Shown here in pieces: positions 23,668-35,307 of a stretch of DNA of 64,000 nucleotides. A model generated the notes under the pieces. The model worked only from the letters and a program-made list of their open reading frames with translations. It was not told the DNA's origin and made no database searches. Source of the DNA: Pyricularia pennisetigena (taxonomy: Eukaryota > Ascomycota > Sordariomycetes > Magnaporthales > Pyriculariaceae). Both the position numbers and the translations under genes were made by a program. Each line of letters opens with the position of its first letter. The stretch's first letter is position 1. Where the stretch lies: the NCBI RefSeq assembly GCF_004337985.1, contig NC_043740.1, positions 3,013,616 through 3,077,615 on the forward strand. The letters run 5' to 3'.

Positions 23668-24594
23668 TCAGTCTTCGTGCTCTTGCTGTTGAAGAGTCTC
23701 GATGAGCTTGATTTCTTCTTGAGTGTATTCGCGGCTCACCATTGCCGTGGCCTCCTCCTTGTCACTACCCTTGGACAAGAGGTACAGCACGAGCTCGCAG
23801 TACTCCCTGACGCCGTCGCCAACATCGGAAGGATCCATGCGTGCCTTACGCAGGGCGGCACGCCCGCGGCTCAGACCAACGTCCTGAGACCACGGCTCGT
23901 TCTTCTTTCTACCACCTCCGGGGCGACCCGTGCCGTCGAGCAGCCTGGAGTCCACATCTGAGAGTTTCCAAGGAAGGCCACCTCGCGTACTAGGCTCTTT
24001 CTTAGGGGGCAACGTCGCCGAGTGGATTTGGTTCAAAGTGGATGGGAGGTTCGGGTACTTCTTGAAAAGGTTGCGCAACTCGGGGGAGTCATCGAGAACG
24101 CTAAACGGATGTTGGCGACTGGGCTTGACAGCGGCGGACCGGCTGATCGGTGGTGGCGGCTTCGGTGGCAGGGAAGATGGAGGGTGCGTCTCTTTATGAA
24201 TGCGGGAGCAAGATACGGAGCAGCTGTTTGATATAGTGTCAGCCCGAGACAAGACCACGTCTACATGGTAACATTGTCGAGTTGGGAGTACTGATGCTTA
24301 CTAGGCAAGTGAGCAGTGCGGGCATTTGTATTTGCTGGGCTCCTTCTCGCAGACACCGCAAGTAGTCCGCGCTGGCTTGGATTCGACCACACCTTCAGTA
24401 GGAACTTGAGACTTTGACGGAGACGATGCTGCTACTTCAGTAGAACTGACTGGCACTTCGCGGCCCAAGTTGGTCGGCATGGCTTGATCACTGGTCGATG
24501 ATGTTGCCGACTGGTCGTGTGGGGGTGGGGCTTCATTGTTGGAAGCGTCCTCTACGGAGAGCTTAGAGATGCCATCTGCTGGTGAGGTTGACAT
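23668..24594 (-). CDS. zf-HIT domain protein (ZNHIT3/Hit1-like)
   Basis: Likely a box C/D snoRNP assembly factor of the Hit1/ZNHIT3 type, acting in the nucleus. Exons 24594-24302 and 24223-23668 (78-nt intron, GTAAGC...CAG), 282 aa. The intron splits the zinc finger: CGVCEKEPSKYKCPHCSLA|YCSVSCSRIHKETH shows the paired CxxC, CxxC, CxxxC and HxxxH ligands of the HIT finger (about residues 80-112). Downstream, ELRNLFKKYPNLPSTLNQIH resembles the segment after the finger in fungal homologues, and GVREYCELVLYLL lies near the C-terminus. The first ~75 residues are Ser/Thr/Pro-rich and disordered. The start chosen is the first ATG (MSTSPADGIS); upstream in-frame codons have no ATG. It is divergent from NFU1 with 614 nt between starts. 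Confidence 0.88.
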
Positions 24595-25208
24595 TTTTCC
24601 GCGGTTTTTGTTCTCAGAAAACTCAACCCGAGTTGCGGTCGTAGACAAAAATCAGTGAGAAGCTAGAAGGTACCACACCAATGCGAAAGTGGTATCCGCT
24701 GAGCATCCATGAGTGCTACCTGGGGTTCTGCAAGGAGGGCTAGGTATGGCACAACGTGCTATTTTTTTTTTTTTTCTTTTTACCCTTGGCCTCTTCTCTG
24801 CCTCAAGGCCTGTTGGTCTTCAAGTGGGTGTTGGTTTGTTTGGCATTATGAGGTTTCAATGCGCGACAAGCTCTGCCATGCGCGCCATCCCGTATTTTCA
24901 ACGGTGGGGTCCGTTTATGTGGGGCTGCAATGACGCAAATTTTTTGGGCAAGGGCAATTTGTCGGGTCCCATCGGAGATCTGTGCTGTAGCTTCGGAAGT
25001 CGATAGCGAATACAATTGTGCTTTCTAAGCAACATTGCCTCCTCGTCATTTTGATGCAAGTAATTTCCATCAGAAAGAAAAAGAAAAAGAAAAAGAGAAG
25101 CATGCATACATACACCTAGCTTCCGTTTGGATATCCACTGAAAGGCCGTGTTACCTTATTCTTCATTACATTTAATGACCATCAAAACCTCACTCGAATG
25201 CTACAACA
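24595..25208. other. Divergent promoter region of zf-HIT gene and NFU1
   Basis: 614 bases between two divergent start codons. It carries a T14 run (about 24761-24774) and a (GAAAAA)n-like purine tract at 25075-25099. No coding sequence supported. Confidence 0.6.
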
Positions 25209-26241
25209 ATGACGGCAATCAAAATTTTAAGGACGTCGACGAGCGTTCTCTGGCGCCCACGCCAGGCCAAAGTTTGGACCAGCGCAGGCACCTCCAGCGT
25301 CTACAACCTCGCCACGCGACGAGCAGTACACTCCAACTCCAAGCCATTATGGGCTGCGGTACCGCAACGACCGAGGCTGCAGACACAGCAGCTACGGGGA
25401 GGGATATTAAGCGGTGTTGACAGTCGACGAACAATCTTCATCCAGACAGAGCCTACGCCAAACTCAGATGCTCTAAAGTTCCTACCAAACCACCGCGTAC
25501 TTCCCGAAGATATCCCAACTCCATACATTGAATACCTGAACCCGCGCTCAACGATTGCACCGCCTTACCCGTCGCCACTGGCTGCGCAGCTTATGAACAT
25601 TGATGGCGTGCAGTCCGTCTTTTACGGCGCTGACTTCATAACCGTGACGAAGGCTCCTGATGCGAACTGGGCGCACATTCGGCCTGAGATATTCTCCCTC
25701 ATCACGGAAGCCATCACCTCAGGACAGAAGATTGTCAACGTTGTGGAGCGCAGCGGTGCGTCGGCGGAAGGTGGCCAGGAGACGAGTGGCGAAGTGGACA
25801 GCCTAAGCTACAACGAGAACGACAGTGAAGTCGTCGGCATGATTAAGGAGCTACTGGAGACGCGCATCAGGCCTGCCATCCAAGAGGATGGCGGTGATAT
25901 CGAGTTTCGGGGGTTCGAGGATGGCAATGTTCTACTTAAGCTCCGTGGCGCCTGCAGAACCTGTGACTCTAGCACTGTTACGCTCAAGAATGGCATCGAG
26001 GGTATGCTGATGCACTATGTAAGTTTTTCACCGTCCGGTTCTTGATTGCGAGATGAGCCAGGGTTCTAACATGAGCTTTGTACAGATCGAGGAAGTTAAA
26101 GGAGTTATTCAGGTCATGGACCCGGAGGAAGAGATTGCTGCCAAAGAGTTTGCAAAGTTTGAGGAGAAGTTGCGTGCTCAGAAGGGCGAGGCTCCCCCTT
26201 CGACTGTTGGCAAGGGGTCGCTGGACACAGTTCCTGGCTAA
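25209..26241 (+). CDS. nfu1: Mitochondrial Fe-S cluster scaffold/carrier NFU1
   Basis: Late-acting mitochondrial iron-sulfur cluster carrier that supplies [4Fe-4S] clusters to lipoyl synthase and respiratory enzymes. Exons 25209-26018 and 26086-26241 (67-nt intron, phase 0), 321 aa. The first ~75 residues are Arg/Ser/Thr-rich with few acidic residues, as expected of a mitochondrial presequence. The Nfu N-terminal domain starts at IFIQTEPTPNSDALKFLPNH. The NifU C-terminal domain runs from EVVGMIKELLETRIRPAIQE, DGGDIEFRGF to the intron, with the cluster-binding CxxC as GACRTCDSS (about residues 247-252). Exon 2 completes the domain (IEEVKGVIQVMDPEEE) and adds a charged tail. Length and motif order match fungal Nfu1. 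Confidence 0.94.
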
Positions 26242-29200
26242 TGCTTAGCGAAGGCTTGTGATTATATAGACAGAGCATTGTAGTCTTATGCTTCGGCTGT
26301 TGTATTAATGATATGAAGATAAAGAGAGCCTTGATTTTAGCTGTATAATGACTGCAATATATCTTTTAATACCCACTGCCTTTTCATTCAACGAGCCTCG
26401 GGTATCAGAGCCAACATCATATTACTAGACTCAAGCACATCTTTGGAGTGTTACCTGACACGGTGAACGGTTTCGAAAAAGGTACTAATCCGTACGCAAA
26501 ACACATCCCGTTGCCTATGGTCACAATTCTTCATATGGTCTACAACATAGTGGTACGTAATATGTATCAAGGTTCTCTTAATATGCAGCCTAGCTGGGAG
26601 GGGTGGGGATTACTACATTGGAAATTAAGATTGAAATTTCGAGGGGGTGAACCTAAGGCAAGGAAGGTATTTGAGGAGGGGCGAGGGTCCGCTAATTTTG
26701 TTCATTAAGCCAACCAACCTCTGGTTCCATTCGAATTGTTGCGGTGGATGGATGGATCAGTGAGCGGCGGGACCCTGAGAATCCGGGGTGAAGCTCCGAA
26801 CAAGTCGTAATTGACACTCTCTCAAAAGACAAACACCGTCAGGTCAATAATGAGGAAACCAAGTAAACTTCCGGTTTGGCAATTTAATTCGGCCCGCCCT
26901 ATGAGCGGGGTATCTTTTTACTCATATTGCCAGGGAGGTCTGAAGAGGTTGATTGGTCTGTTTGTTCTCTTTTACTCTTCTCCGTCGTAAAACAGGTGTG
27001 GTGTCTCGTGGTGGCGTGATGGGAAAACGGTTCGAGGGGAACACCCACTCGGGAACGCGCCGTGTCCTCTTTACAAGCAGGAGGGTGGGGTTTTGTGGTC
27101 GCCCAGCCTTTTGCCATCGAGATGCTAGTGCAATTCTACGTAATGAGTGATTCCACATCGCAAAGTAGGAATCCTCAATCCACAGAGAGCAAGTCCTGGC
27201 CTGTGCAGTAATCAGAGCTAATTTCTACCACACTACTGGTACGGCTATGCAAGCAAGCATAAACATGTAGAGAAGCCTGGCACCAAGCCGCTTCTGACTA
27301 AACAGCCCATTCATTTTACCAGTTGGAATTAGGGCTTAAAAAGCTAACATGGAAACTTTTTTGTTCCTTGGGCCGCGTGTGATAGCTGGAGGTGATGAGC
27401 CATACCTCGCTGCCGTTAGCAGCAGTAGTGCAACACGCACACCTGGAGCTGGACCTGGACCTGGACTCATTTTTGAATTGATTAATTATCATACCATGTA
27501 CTACGTACATGGTGCATAGCCTGCTTCTTGCCAGTTCTAGTAGAAGCTTGTTCTCTGCAAGCTGCAAAGATTGGTGGGATGAAGTCAAATCCAGGGCGTG
27601 GTGACCACGAGGACAGGGAAAGGATCAGTGGGTTTAGTCTAGCCTGGACTTGCTGTATATAGATTACATACAGTACAGTGGCAGGTAGCAGTATTCGTGG
27701 ATCCGTCATTCTACCGGCCCCACAGACGGTCCACGGAAAGCGTCGGGCTGCCTCCGCTTCGTTCGAAAGATGCCCGATGGCTTGCGTTTTGAGCATGCCG
27801 CGAAAATATGTGACGTTTCCGTCCCATATACTGCCATTCGATGAAACGACGCCAGCCTCCGGGCGTCACTGTCCCAAATGACGGTGCTGCCGCCCGCCCA
27901 GGTCTTTTGATTATTGCACTACTGCAAACGTTTAGATCAAATACCCCGAAGTGCCAGGATCGAATTTACCAGGACTGCCTTGTCATATTGAAGAAGCAAC
28001 TTTGTACTCTCCGCACGACACCGTCAGGCGGTGGGCAAATAAGAAATAAGGTGAGACCAACAGCGAGGTAGAGTATTACTGGAAAGTAAATACGTACTGT
28101 ACTACTTGTAGTACTGTATAGACAGGCTTGCCGGGATGGTTTCTGCCCGTGCGCCATGCAAATCTGTTCCAGCGATCTTGTAGCCTAGGCTAGATCGCCC
28201 GTTCAGGAGCCACAGCCTTTTTTGTTCACTGGGATGATATCTCAATCACTCACCAGGATATGCCAGACCGCGCTCGCATTGAGTCGTCTTGGTTGCGCTC
28301 TGGGGTCAGGGGTCGAAAACGACGGAGGCTCGACTGGTTCGACGGGCTATGCCTAAAGGCCGAGCGGTACAGGACACTGGGAGTCAACTTGCTACACCCA
28401 CAGGGGACGACCGGACGTTGTCAGCTAGTCTAGCTTAGAAACTGCAAACGTCGTTTTCGGGATATTCCAGCAGACATAGATGGAAACAAGTTTACCTGTC
28501 AAAGCACAGTCGCTGAGTCCATCAGTCGCGTGGCGTCCCTGTCTTGTTGGAGGAATCTGTACAAAGTTAGTGAGGTAGCAGGAGTGAAAGAAAAACAAGC
28601 AGAGCAGGAAAGAAATGATGGTTAGTCGTCAGTCGTTCGTCCAACTTTTCCCCGCCTCCACTCCATAAGCAGTAAGTATATAATACATATTCCTCTGGAG
28701 ATCTCGACACTTTCAAACCTACGATGATGCGATGGAGGGCAGACCAGACCGCGTCGGTAGGTTGAGCAAAACCTTGCCCTCAATTGGGCAAATCATGGCC
28801 AGGTCTCTTGCACCCTTGTGACCCCTTTTTTGCAGGCAAGCTCAACAGCTCAGCCTCTGAGTGGATCAAGGCCTTGCGCTGGTGGAAGTTCATTTATCGC
28901 TACCCCTCCTTTCCCGTACCACGACACCCCTCGAGCTTTGACAAGCAAGAGACGGGCGGACATCCTTGCCCATGGAAGACCAGAAAGCGGAGAAGATGCA
29001 CGCCACCACCATGCAGAATTCAAACAGGGCCCTTGTCCACTGGATCTCGACCTCAAATCCTTCTTTTGCGAGGGCCCCAGAGTTCGTGCAGATCTGCCAT
29101 TCTCCGGCCCGTCTTTGACAACTTCTTTGTCTTTTTTACCTTTTTATCATTTGTTTAATTGCAAAAGACAACCGATTCAATCAGTTACTCTGCTTGCAAT

Positions 29201-31104
29201 AATCAACATCCCGTCAATATTGTATGCCTGTTGGTCTCAAGATCGTTTCCAGGTAAGCAAACCCGCAGATATAACGTGTGCTTGGTTCAGGTCTCGGCGG
29301 TTCCTGTTAGCGTTTCCCCCGTGTCGCTCCAGCCACTCTGCATTTGGACCAAGACGTTGACGGGCTGCTAAAAAGAGTCTCGCCCGTCCGTCCACCCAGA
29401 GACAAGGCACTGCACAGACCTGCCCCTCTCGTCCTTCCACCACGCAGTTGGCTGCCCCAATCCCGCCGCAAGCCAATAAGTCAAATCCTAGCTTGAGCTG
29501 GTACATCACTAGCGGGTGGAAACTAAAGTGAAATTCTCTCTGCCTGGGCACTTGTCTCGTCTGCGACTGCCAACAGCCGCCTTTTCAATCTTGAATTGAC
29601 GACCGCCCATTTAATCCCACCTCGTTTTCTTTTCTACTTCTACTTCTTGCGCCTGTGAGTCTGCCACTACACGCATCGTCGAGTCAGGCAAAGACAAGAA
29701 AACTGGCCCATTTCGAACTGGGCGAAGCTCTTCAAAAGGACAACATCTCGGCCACACCCGCAGTAGCCTATTGAATAGCACGCGTGTCGCGTGTGCTTGG
29801 CTGGGACAGGATCGTCGCTACATCTTTCAGTCTTGTGTGGTGCGACAGACAGCCATCGAGGCTCTACCCGACCATGGGCCGCGCATAGTTCTTTCGCAAC
29901 TCGTTCGCTTGCCAGGAGATTATTGCTGCAGTTTTTTGCGGTACAGGATCACTCAAGCAACAGTGGCTTGAGTTCCCCCATCGTCTGCTGCTCCATAGCC
30001 ACCTTCGAGCCAAAGTTTCAACCGGCGAATCCGGAGCCAGAAGACCGGCAACTATTTTCGGGCGGATGCACCTTAAGAATCTTTTTGCACTTATTACTTG
30101 ATTGTTTGTTGTCATTTTACAACTTGCTTCCAGCAACTTTTCGTTTTTGTTTCTTTTTCTCCAACTAGAACCTATTGGCGGCTTGGTCTGCCCTATTCAA
30201 ATATTCTGTTGATATTCCCCTTCGTCGCTGTTCCGGCGTGGATCCGGTTCATCGACACCGCGGCAACTCGCAAACGATTCCAAAGCGAAACGAACTGCTG
30301 CCACAAACAAACAAAGTTGGCGACTTCAGAGCAACTCTCCTTACAGATAGTGGGCTCACTCGTCATTCAGGAACACCATACAGACCGGCACACCCTCGAG
30401 CTTACTAGACTATCATTTCCTTCGATACCCCGTTGTCATAGATTTCATCATCTGCACTTACTACTACTAGTACTACTACTACTTGTAAGTTTTCACTTTT
30501 GTTGCTGAAGATTCCTTGTTCATATACCCTCGAACAGGCTACCCAGTTGTTCCGAACCCCCAGGTGTTCGTCTCTGGGATACACCAACTGCGGCACCACT
30601 CTCTTGTGAGCTTCCTGGCCATGAGTTCATGTGAAATGATCACAGTGCTTTTTTTTTTTCTTCTGCAAGCAAATATGTGCTTCAAAGCCCTAGGGCTGCT
30701 GGAATTTGCACATGCTATTGTGGTCGCGTGAACGCCTATGTCATTGTTGACGGGGAGAATATTATGCTTCACGCACTGCATATCTGCATATGCACATTAC
30801 CCCCCCAGCCACCACAAACAGCATCTTTTCTGTTTATTTATTTCATTCTCACGCTCTGGACCTTTTGCTTTCGTCTTCCTTCTTCGCGTCTTCTCTAGAT
30901 GAAATTATCAATGTCACTGACCTTTACATAGACATATTTCACATTTTGTTCGGCAACTGTTTGCATCTCGATCTTTCACGAAAACCACTACTTCTCAGAG
31001 TACAAGCTTTTAGAATCACGTACTCGACGCCTTCTTCAGCTTGAGCTCTCACACGATCATCCTAACAGAAGCCTTGTCTACCCTGTTATTTTCGAACCGT
31101 CAAC
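26242..31104. other. 4.9-kb gene-poor stretch, including probable long leader of the PSP1-domain gene
   Basis: No coding frame I can support. Several 60-180-codon plus frames between 28784 and 30900 are overlapping, rich in Ser, Phe and Cys and without motifs, which is typical of pyrimidine-rich promoter or leader DNA. T/C-rich tracts recur from 29600 to 30900, including trinucleotide (TAC/TAG)n at 30461-30485, consistent with a long promoter plus leader for 31105. A small GGACCT-type repeat lies at 27443-27466. No transposon or RNA gene identified. Confidence 0.5.
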
Positions 31105-33907
31105 ATGAGTTCTGGGACTTTGAAGGCTGTCACCCAGCCCAAGCCTGGCCAGGGCCATCCAGTGGGAGGTCCAAGTAGCCAGGCAATCTTGTTGGACAAG
31201 CTCAACCGCCGCGCAACACCAGACTCGGAGGCGCTGGCTAGCTCCGACGATGACGGCGACCACCGTCAAGATCAAAACCAACCAGCGGCGCAACCTCACA
31301 AACCGGTTCGTCGGGCTTCCTGGTTGAACGACACCAGTCAGACTGCTATCCGACCTCGCAAGGACTCGTTTGCGAGCAGCACCATGTCTCCTACCACATC
31401 TCACCCAAGCACGCCATCCGTGGAGACTGGTGCTGCGACGTGGGGCAATCTCCCGGGACAGACTGCAAGCCTCAGCCGTGCACACACTGCTGGAAGCTCT
31501 ACCTTCCCGTGGGGTACGGCTATATGGGGCTCTGAGAGGAAGGAGCTACCATCCAGGCTGGCAGAGCATATTCCTTCGCCTACAACTGCCTTCCCGCCGG
31601 GGACTACCGGTTCTCCCTTTGGAAATCCTGAGCACAGCCTGGCCCAAACTTCACCCGGTCCTAGGGAGCCGGTTGCTAACTCACAAATCCCTTTCGCAAT
31701 CCCCCTACACCCTACACCCAAGACCTATCGATCTCAGTCGTATTCTGTAGGCCAGTTGGATCCTGATACTCCCACCAATCCGATGATGCCCTCCTCTACG
31801 CTGGGAAGTCGGACCCGGCAGCTGCCTCATCCTGGCCTTCAACACCGTCCTTCCCGTCCCAGTATGCTCAGTGAGATGTCGAACGATGGAATGCTTGGCA
31901 AGGTGAAAGAGGTCGAGGACGACGAAGAGAGTAGCGAGTCTATGAGTGGGAGCCAACAGCAACAGCAGTCAGCGGAATCCAAGACTATCGAGTTCTTGAC
32001 ACGAGAGAATGCCATGTTGCGACAACAACAACAATACCACAACTCACGTCTGAGGCCCCGAGCTTCCACAGGCTATGGGCTTGGCGGCAACGGATACGGA
32101 ATGCAAGCATCCGTACCCGAGGAGTCTGATTATGCGATCGATGAGCTGGAGGAGGGTCAGGACAGCGAATTTGCCAGACGAGCTTACGGCCGTAGGATGA
32201 GTGAATTCGGTGTTCCAGGGGGCACTTCGCAGTTTCGATCACCCTTCTCCGCAGAGAACCGCAAGATTGAGACCATGAAGAAAGCATACTGGCACAGTGC
32301 TCTAGGCTTTGGAGGTCTTGGAGACCAGCCGCAAAGTCGTAGACATTCGTTTGCCGATGTGCCGCAGAGGCAGGCGTCTATTAGCTCGCTTGGTGAGCAT
32401 TTGGGACAAGAGGTGCTGTCACAAGAGCCTCAGTCCGGACTCGACTTCACGTCTCCATACGCAGAGAACTCGGCCTATCAGTCCGCCTCTAACGGTAAGC
32501 ATGAAACATACCCTTGGCCGTATAAGTGTTGTAACCATTTAGCATACTGACTGGGGTACACTTAGCTGCGTACTTTACCGGCGGTTCTGGTTTGCAGATG
32601 GCACAGCAATCCATGGGCCCATCGGCTGGGTATCCTAGCCCGTACCCATACCCAATGAACGCTGCCATATCTCACCGACCCACGTCGCCACACCGTGCCA
32701 TGTATGGTATCAGCCAGCCGAACCGCCTGACGCCTCTGCATGTGGTTCTGTTCAAGTGCGCCCGAGCGGACGTCTTCTACATTCAGGAAGGCACGGGTCT
32801 CACCGTTAAGGCCGGCGACCTGGTCATTGTGGAAGCAGACCGGGGAACCGACTTGGGAACGGTTGCAGCAGAGAACGTAGACTGGAACGAGGCCAAGCGT
32901 CTGAAGGAGCACTATGCTGAGGAGCAGTACAAATGGCTCATGATGTACTCTCAGAACGCCGGCGTTGCCCAAGACGGTGTAGGCGCCGGACTCATGGCTG
33001 CGTCGAATGGCGGCAGTGCTATTGGTGGCATGGGGCCTCCCGGTCAACACCACATGCAGGAGCCTCCTAGCAGCGGCGAGCTGAAGCCTAAGCTCATCAA
33101 GCGACTCGCTCAGGCCCATGAGATTCAGAACCTGCGGGATAAAGAAGGCAACGAAGCCAAAGCCAAACGAGTCTGCATGCAGAAGGTTAAGGAGCATGGT
33201 TTGAACATGGAGATTCTTGATGCCGAGTTCCAGGTGTAAGCATTCACTGCCCACTCAGCAAATTTGAGCACACTCGAAGAGATGCTAACATGCAACATTT
33301 ATGCAGAGACTGGAAAAAGTTGACCTTTTACTATTTTGCCGACTCGTACATCAACTTCAACTCCCTTGTCACGGATCTCTTCAAAATCTACAAGACCCGT
33401 ATTTGGATGTCAGCCATCAACCCAGCTTCATTCGCAACTCCGCTCGGATTGCAGGCTCCCAGCGGCGTCGGTCCGGGAGCGGTTGGGCTCGGTCGCGGTG
33501 GTGGCGTTGCCGGCTCTGATCGTCGCCAGCATACACAATCCGAGCCGGTTCAGAGTGCCCGCAGTTTTCAGCAACAAGCGGCAACTTTTACGCAGCCTTT
33601 TTCGGCCGAAAGGGTAGCACAACCGACTGCTACTACATTCGCGACTCCTACCTATTTTCCAACCTACCCGGGTTTCCCTGGTTCTGGTCGCGCTCCAGGG
33701 TCCATGCCGTATGGGAATACAGCCATGGTCCCAAATGCTGACGCGTATAACGCCGCTGGGTTTTCGCAAGGCGGCATTGACTACCGTGCCCGCATGGCTA
33801 CTACACAATCTTCCGGGCCCGGCCCTCATGATGAGGCACTGTCGCCTCTCTCTGTGCCAGCAGACATCGCTGGCCCTTTTCAAAGCCTGTCCCTCAACAC
33901 CCGCTGA
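31105..33907 (+). CDS. PSP1 C-terminal domain protein
   Basis: Fungal protein of the Psp1 family; in yeast PSP1 was found as a high-copy suppressor of DNA polymerase alpha mutations, but its biochemical role is not settled. Exons 31105-32494, 32566-33235, 33307-33907; 886 aa. The N-terminal ~490 residues are disordered, Ser/Pro/Gln-rich with repeated basic phosphosite-like motifs (RRASW, RPRKDSF, SRRHSF) and a Gln run (31957-31971). The conserved PSP1 C-terminal region covers about residues 520-735: LHVVLFKCARADVFYIQEG, AGDLVIVEADRGTDLGTVAA, KRLAQAHEIQNLRDKEGNEA, then across intron 2 VDWKKLTFYYFADSYINFNS and LVTDLFKIYKTRIWMSAINP. The second donor (GT|GTAAGC) was chosen over an overlapping GT two bases earlier because only it keeps the domain in frame. 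The C-terminus is Gly/Ser/Pro-rich. Confidence 0.88.
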
Positions 33908-35307
33908 GTATCCTGGCTGAAGCTTCAATTTACATCGCATCACGATCACTTGGACTTATATATTCTATCCTCTGCTCGATCACTCCGTGTCTTTACCAAG
34001 CATTTGCATATTCTATCATCCTTTTTCTATCAGCTACGACTACCAATGACCATAGACGGTTTCACTCGTTCAGTCAGACGGCAGACAAGACGGCGGTTAT
34101 AACCAAAAAAAAAGTTACGTTTATTCACGAGTTCGATACTGGGTTTTCACGGATGACAGACAGATTTTTCGTCCCATCAGGCTCTTACATGGCGTTGAAA
34201 CGTTACTTTTACCTTCTTCCTTCGGTTCACTATCGTTGGCCAAGGATGCGCACAGTCAGGCATCGTTTGTATTTCGGGTTCACGCCCTGCGATGTTAGAT
34301 GGGAGTTGCTGCTGCCAAGGTCAAGGTTGGCTTTTGTCACCCTTTTTTGCCTCGATTGCGTTGCTTTTATGTGCCTCTATTTTTTTGTTTTGTTTTTTTG
34401 TTTTGTTTGTTTGATTTCTTGTTCGGGACAAACTTGCGAGATTGAATTGGACTTTGGAAAGAAACATCAAAATGGCACACAACCTATAAACAGGGAACGA
34501 TACGGAGATTTGATAGACAGACTCTTTTCCGTTTTGTTTTTATTTTCTCGTCGCATCGAGCGAGCGATATGGCAAGGTCGGGATGTAATTAATTGTCAGA
34601 CAAGGTCAAGGGGAGATAAATGGAGAATGGTGGGAGTGAGAACCACAGCCCTTTGTCCTCTTGCGCAATCTTTAATTCATGTATATTTGTTATCAAAGTT
34701 ATCAAATGATAAGATTGATTTTGTTCTTGATTTTCATTTCCTCTGCACCCCGAGGAGCAGTTCATGAATACATAGGCGTGTTGAACATGGCGGGAATTAG
34801 GCGCTCAGGCACTCGTGATACTGCCTGTCAAGGTTGAGTGTCCGGGTGGCTTTTATGGGAGTGCAACCATTTAACTCCTACCCACATCGTGCCTTCTTTC
34901 CAGATTTGTTTTGGACCGAAGCGCGCTGGAATTCCTTCACTTATATTGATGCCATGCGGGAAGGACCGACTCAGCTTTTACTGCCGCTTTCTATGGCGGG
35001 GACTGATAGTCGGGCACTGTACCTTCTCCAGCTTCTGTTTTCGGTTGCACAATGATTTTCTCAAACTCCCAGTCGAGATTCTTGTGATGTTTGCGCTCTC
35101 TGTTGCTCGCAGTCAGACTCTTCTGAACTCATTGCATTGAGGTCACAACCTCAATCACATTTGAAAGATAAAGTGTTAATTATCGAACTTTGAAAGTCTC
35201 ACAGCCTTCCATGAAACCTCCTCATTCTCAGACCTCACTTGCTCCGATTACCGTGGATAGTCGAATCCATTACTGCCTGGCGCCATTCTCAGGGCTCCCA
35301 ACATGCC
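33908..35307. other. Intergenic between the PSP1-domain gene and the acidic unknown gene
   Basis: About 1.4 kb. A 204-codon frame (34153-34767) is Phe/Leu/Cys-rich and T-rich, overlaps the likely 3' UTR and has no motif; I do not call it. TTTTTTGTTTTG-type repeats lie at 34381-34408. Confidence 0.5.

Noticed and set aside
28784..29371. Overlapping plus frames of 124, 180 and 70 codons
   Set aside because: They overlap in different phases, lack motifs and are Ser/Phe/Cys-rich, as pyrimidine-rich leader DNA gives.
34153..34767. 204-codon plus frame downstream of the PSP1-domain gene
   Set aside because: Phe/Leu/Cys-rich translation of T-rich DNA in a likely 3' UTR; no motif.
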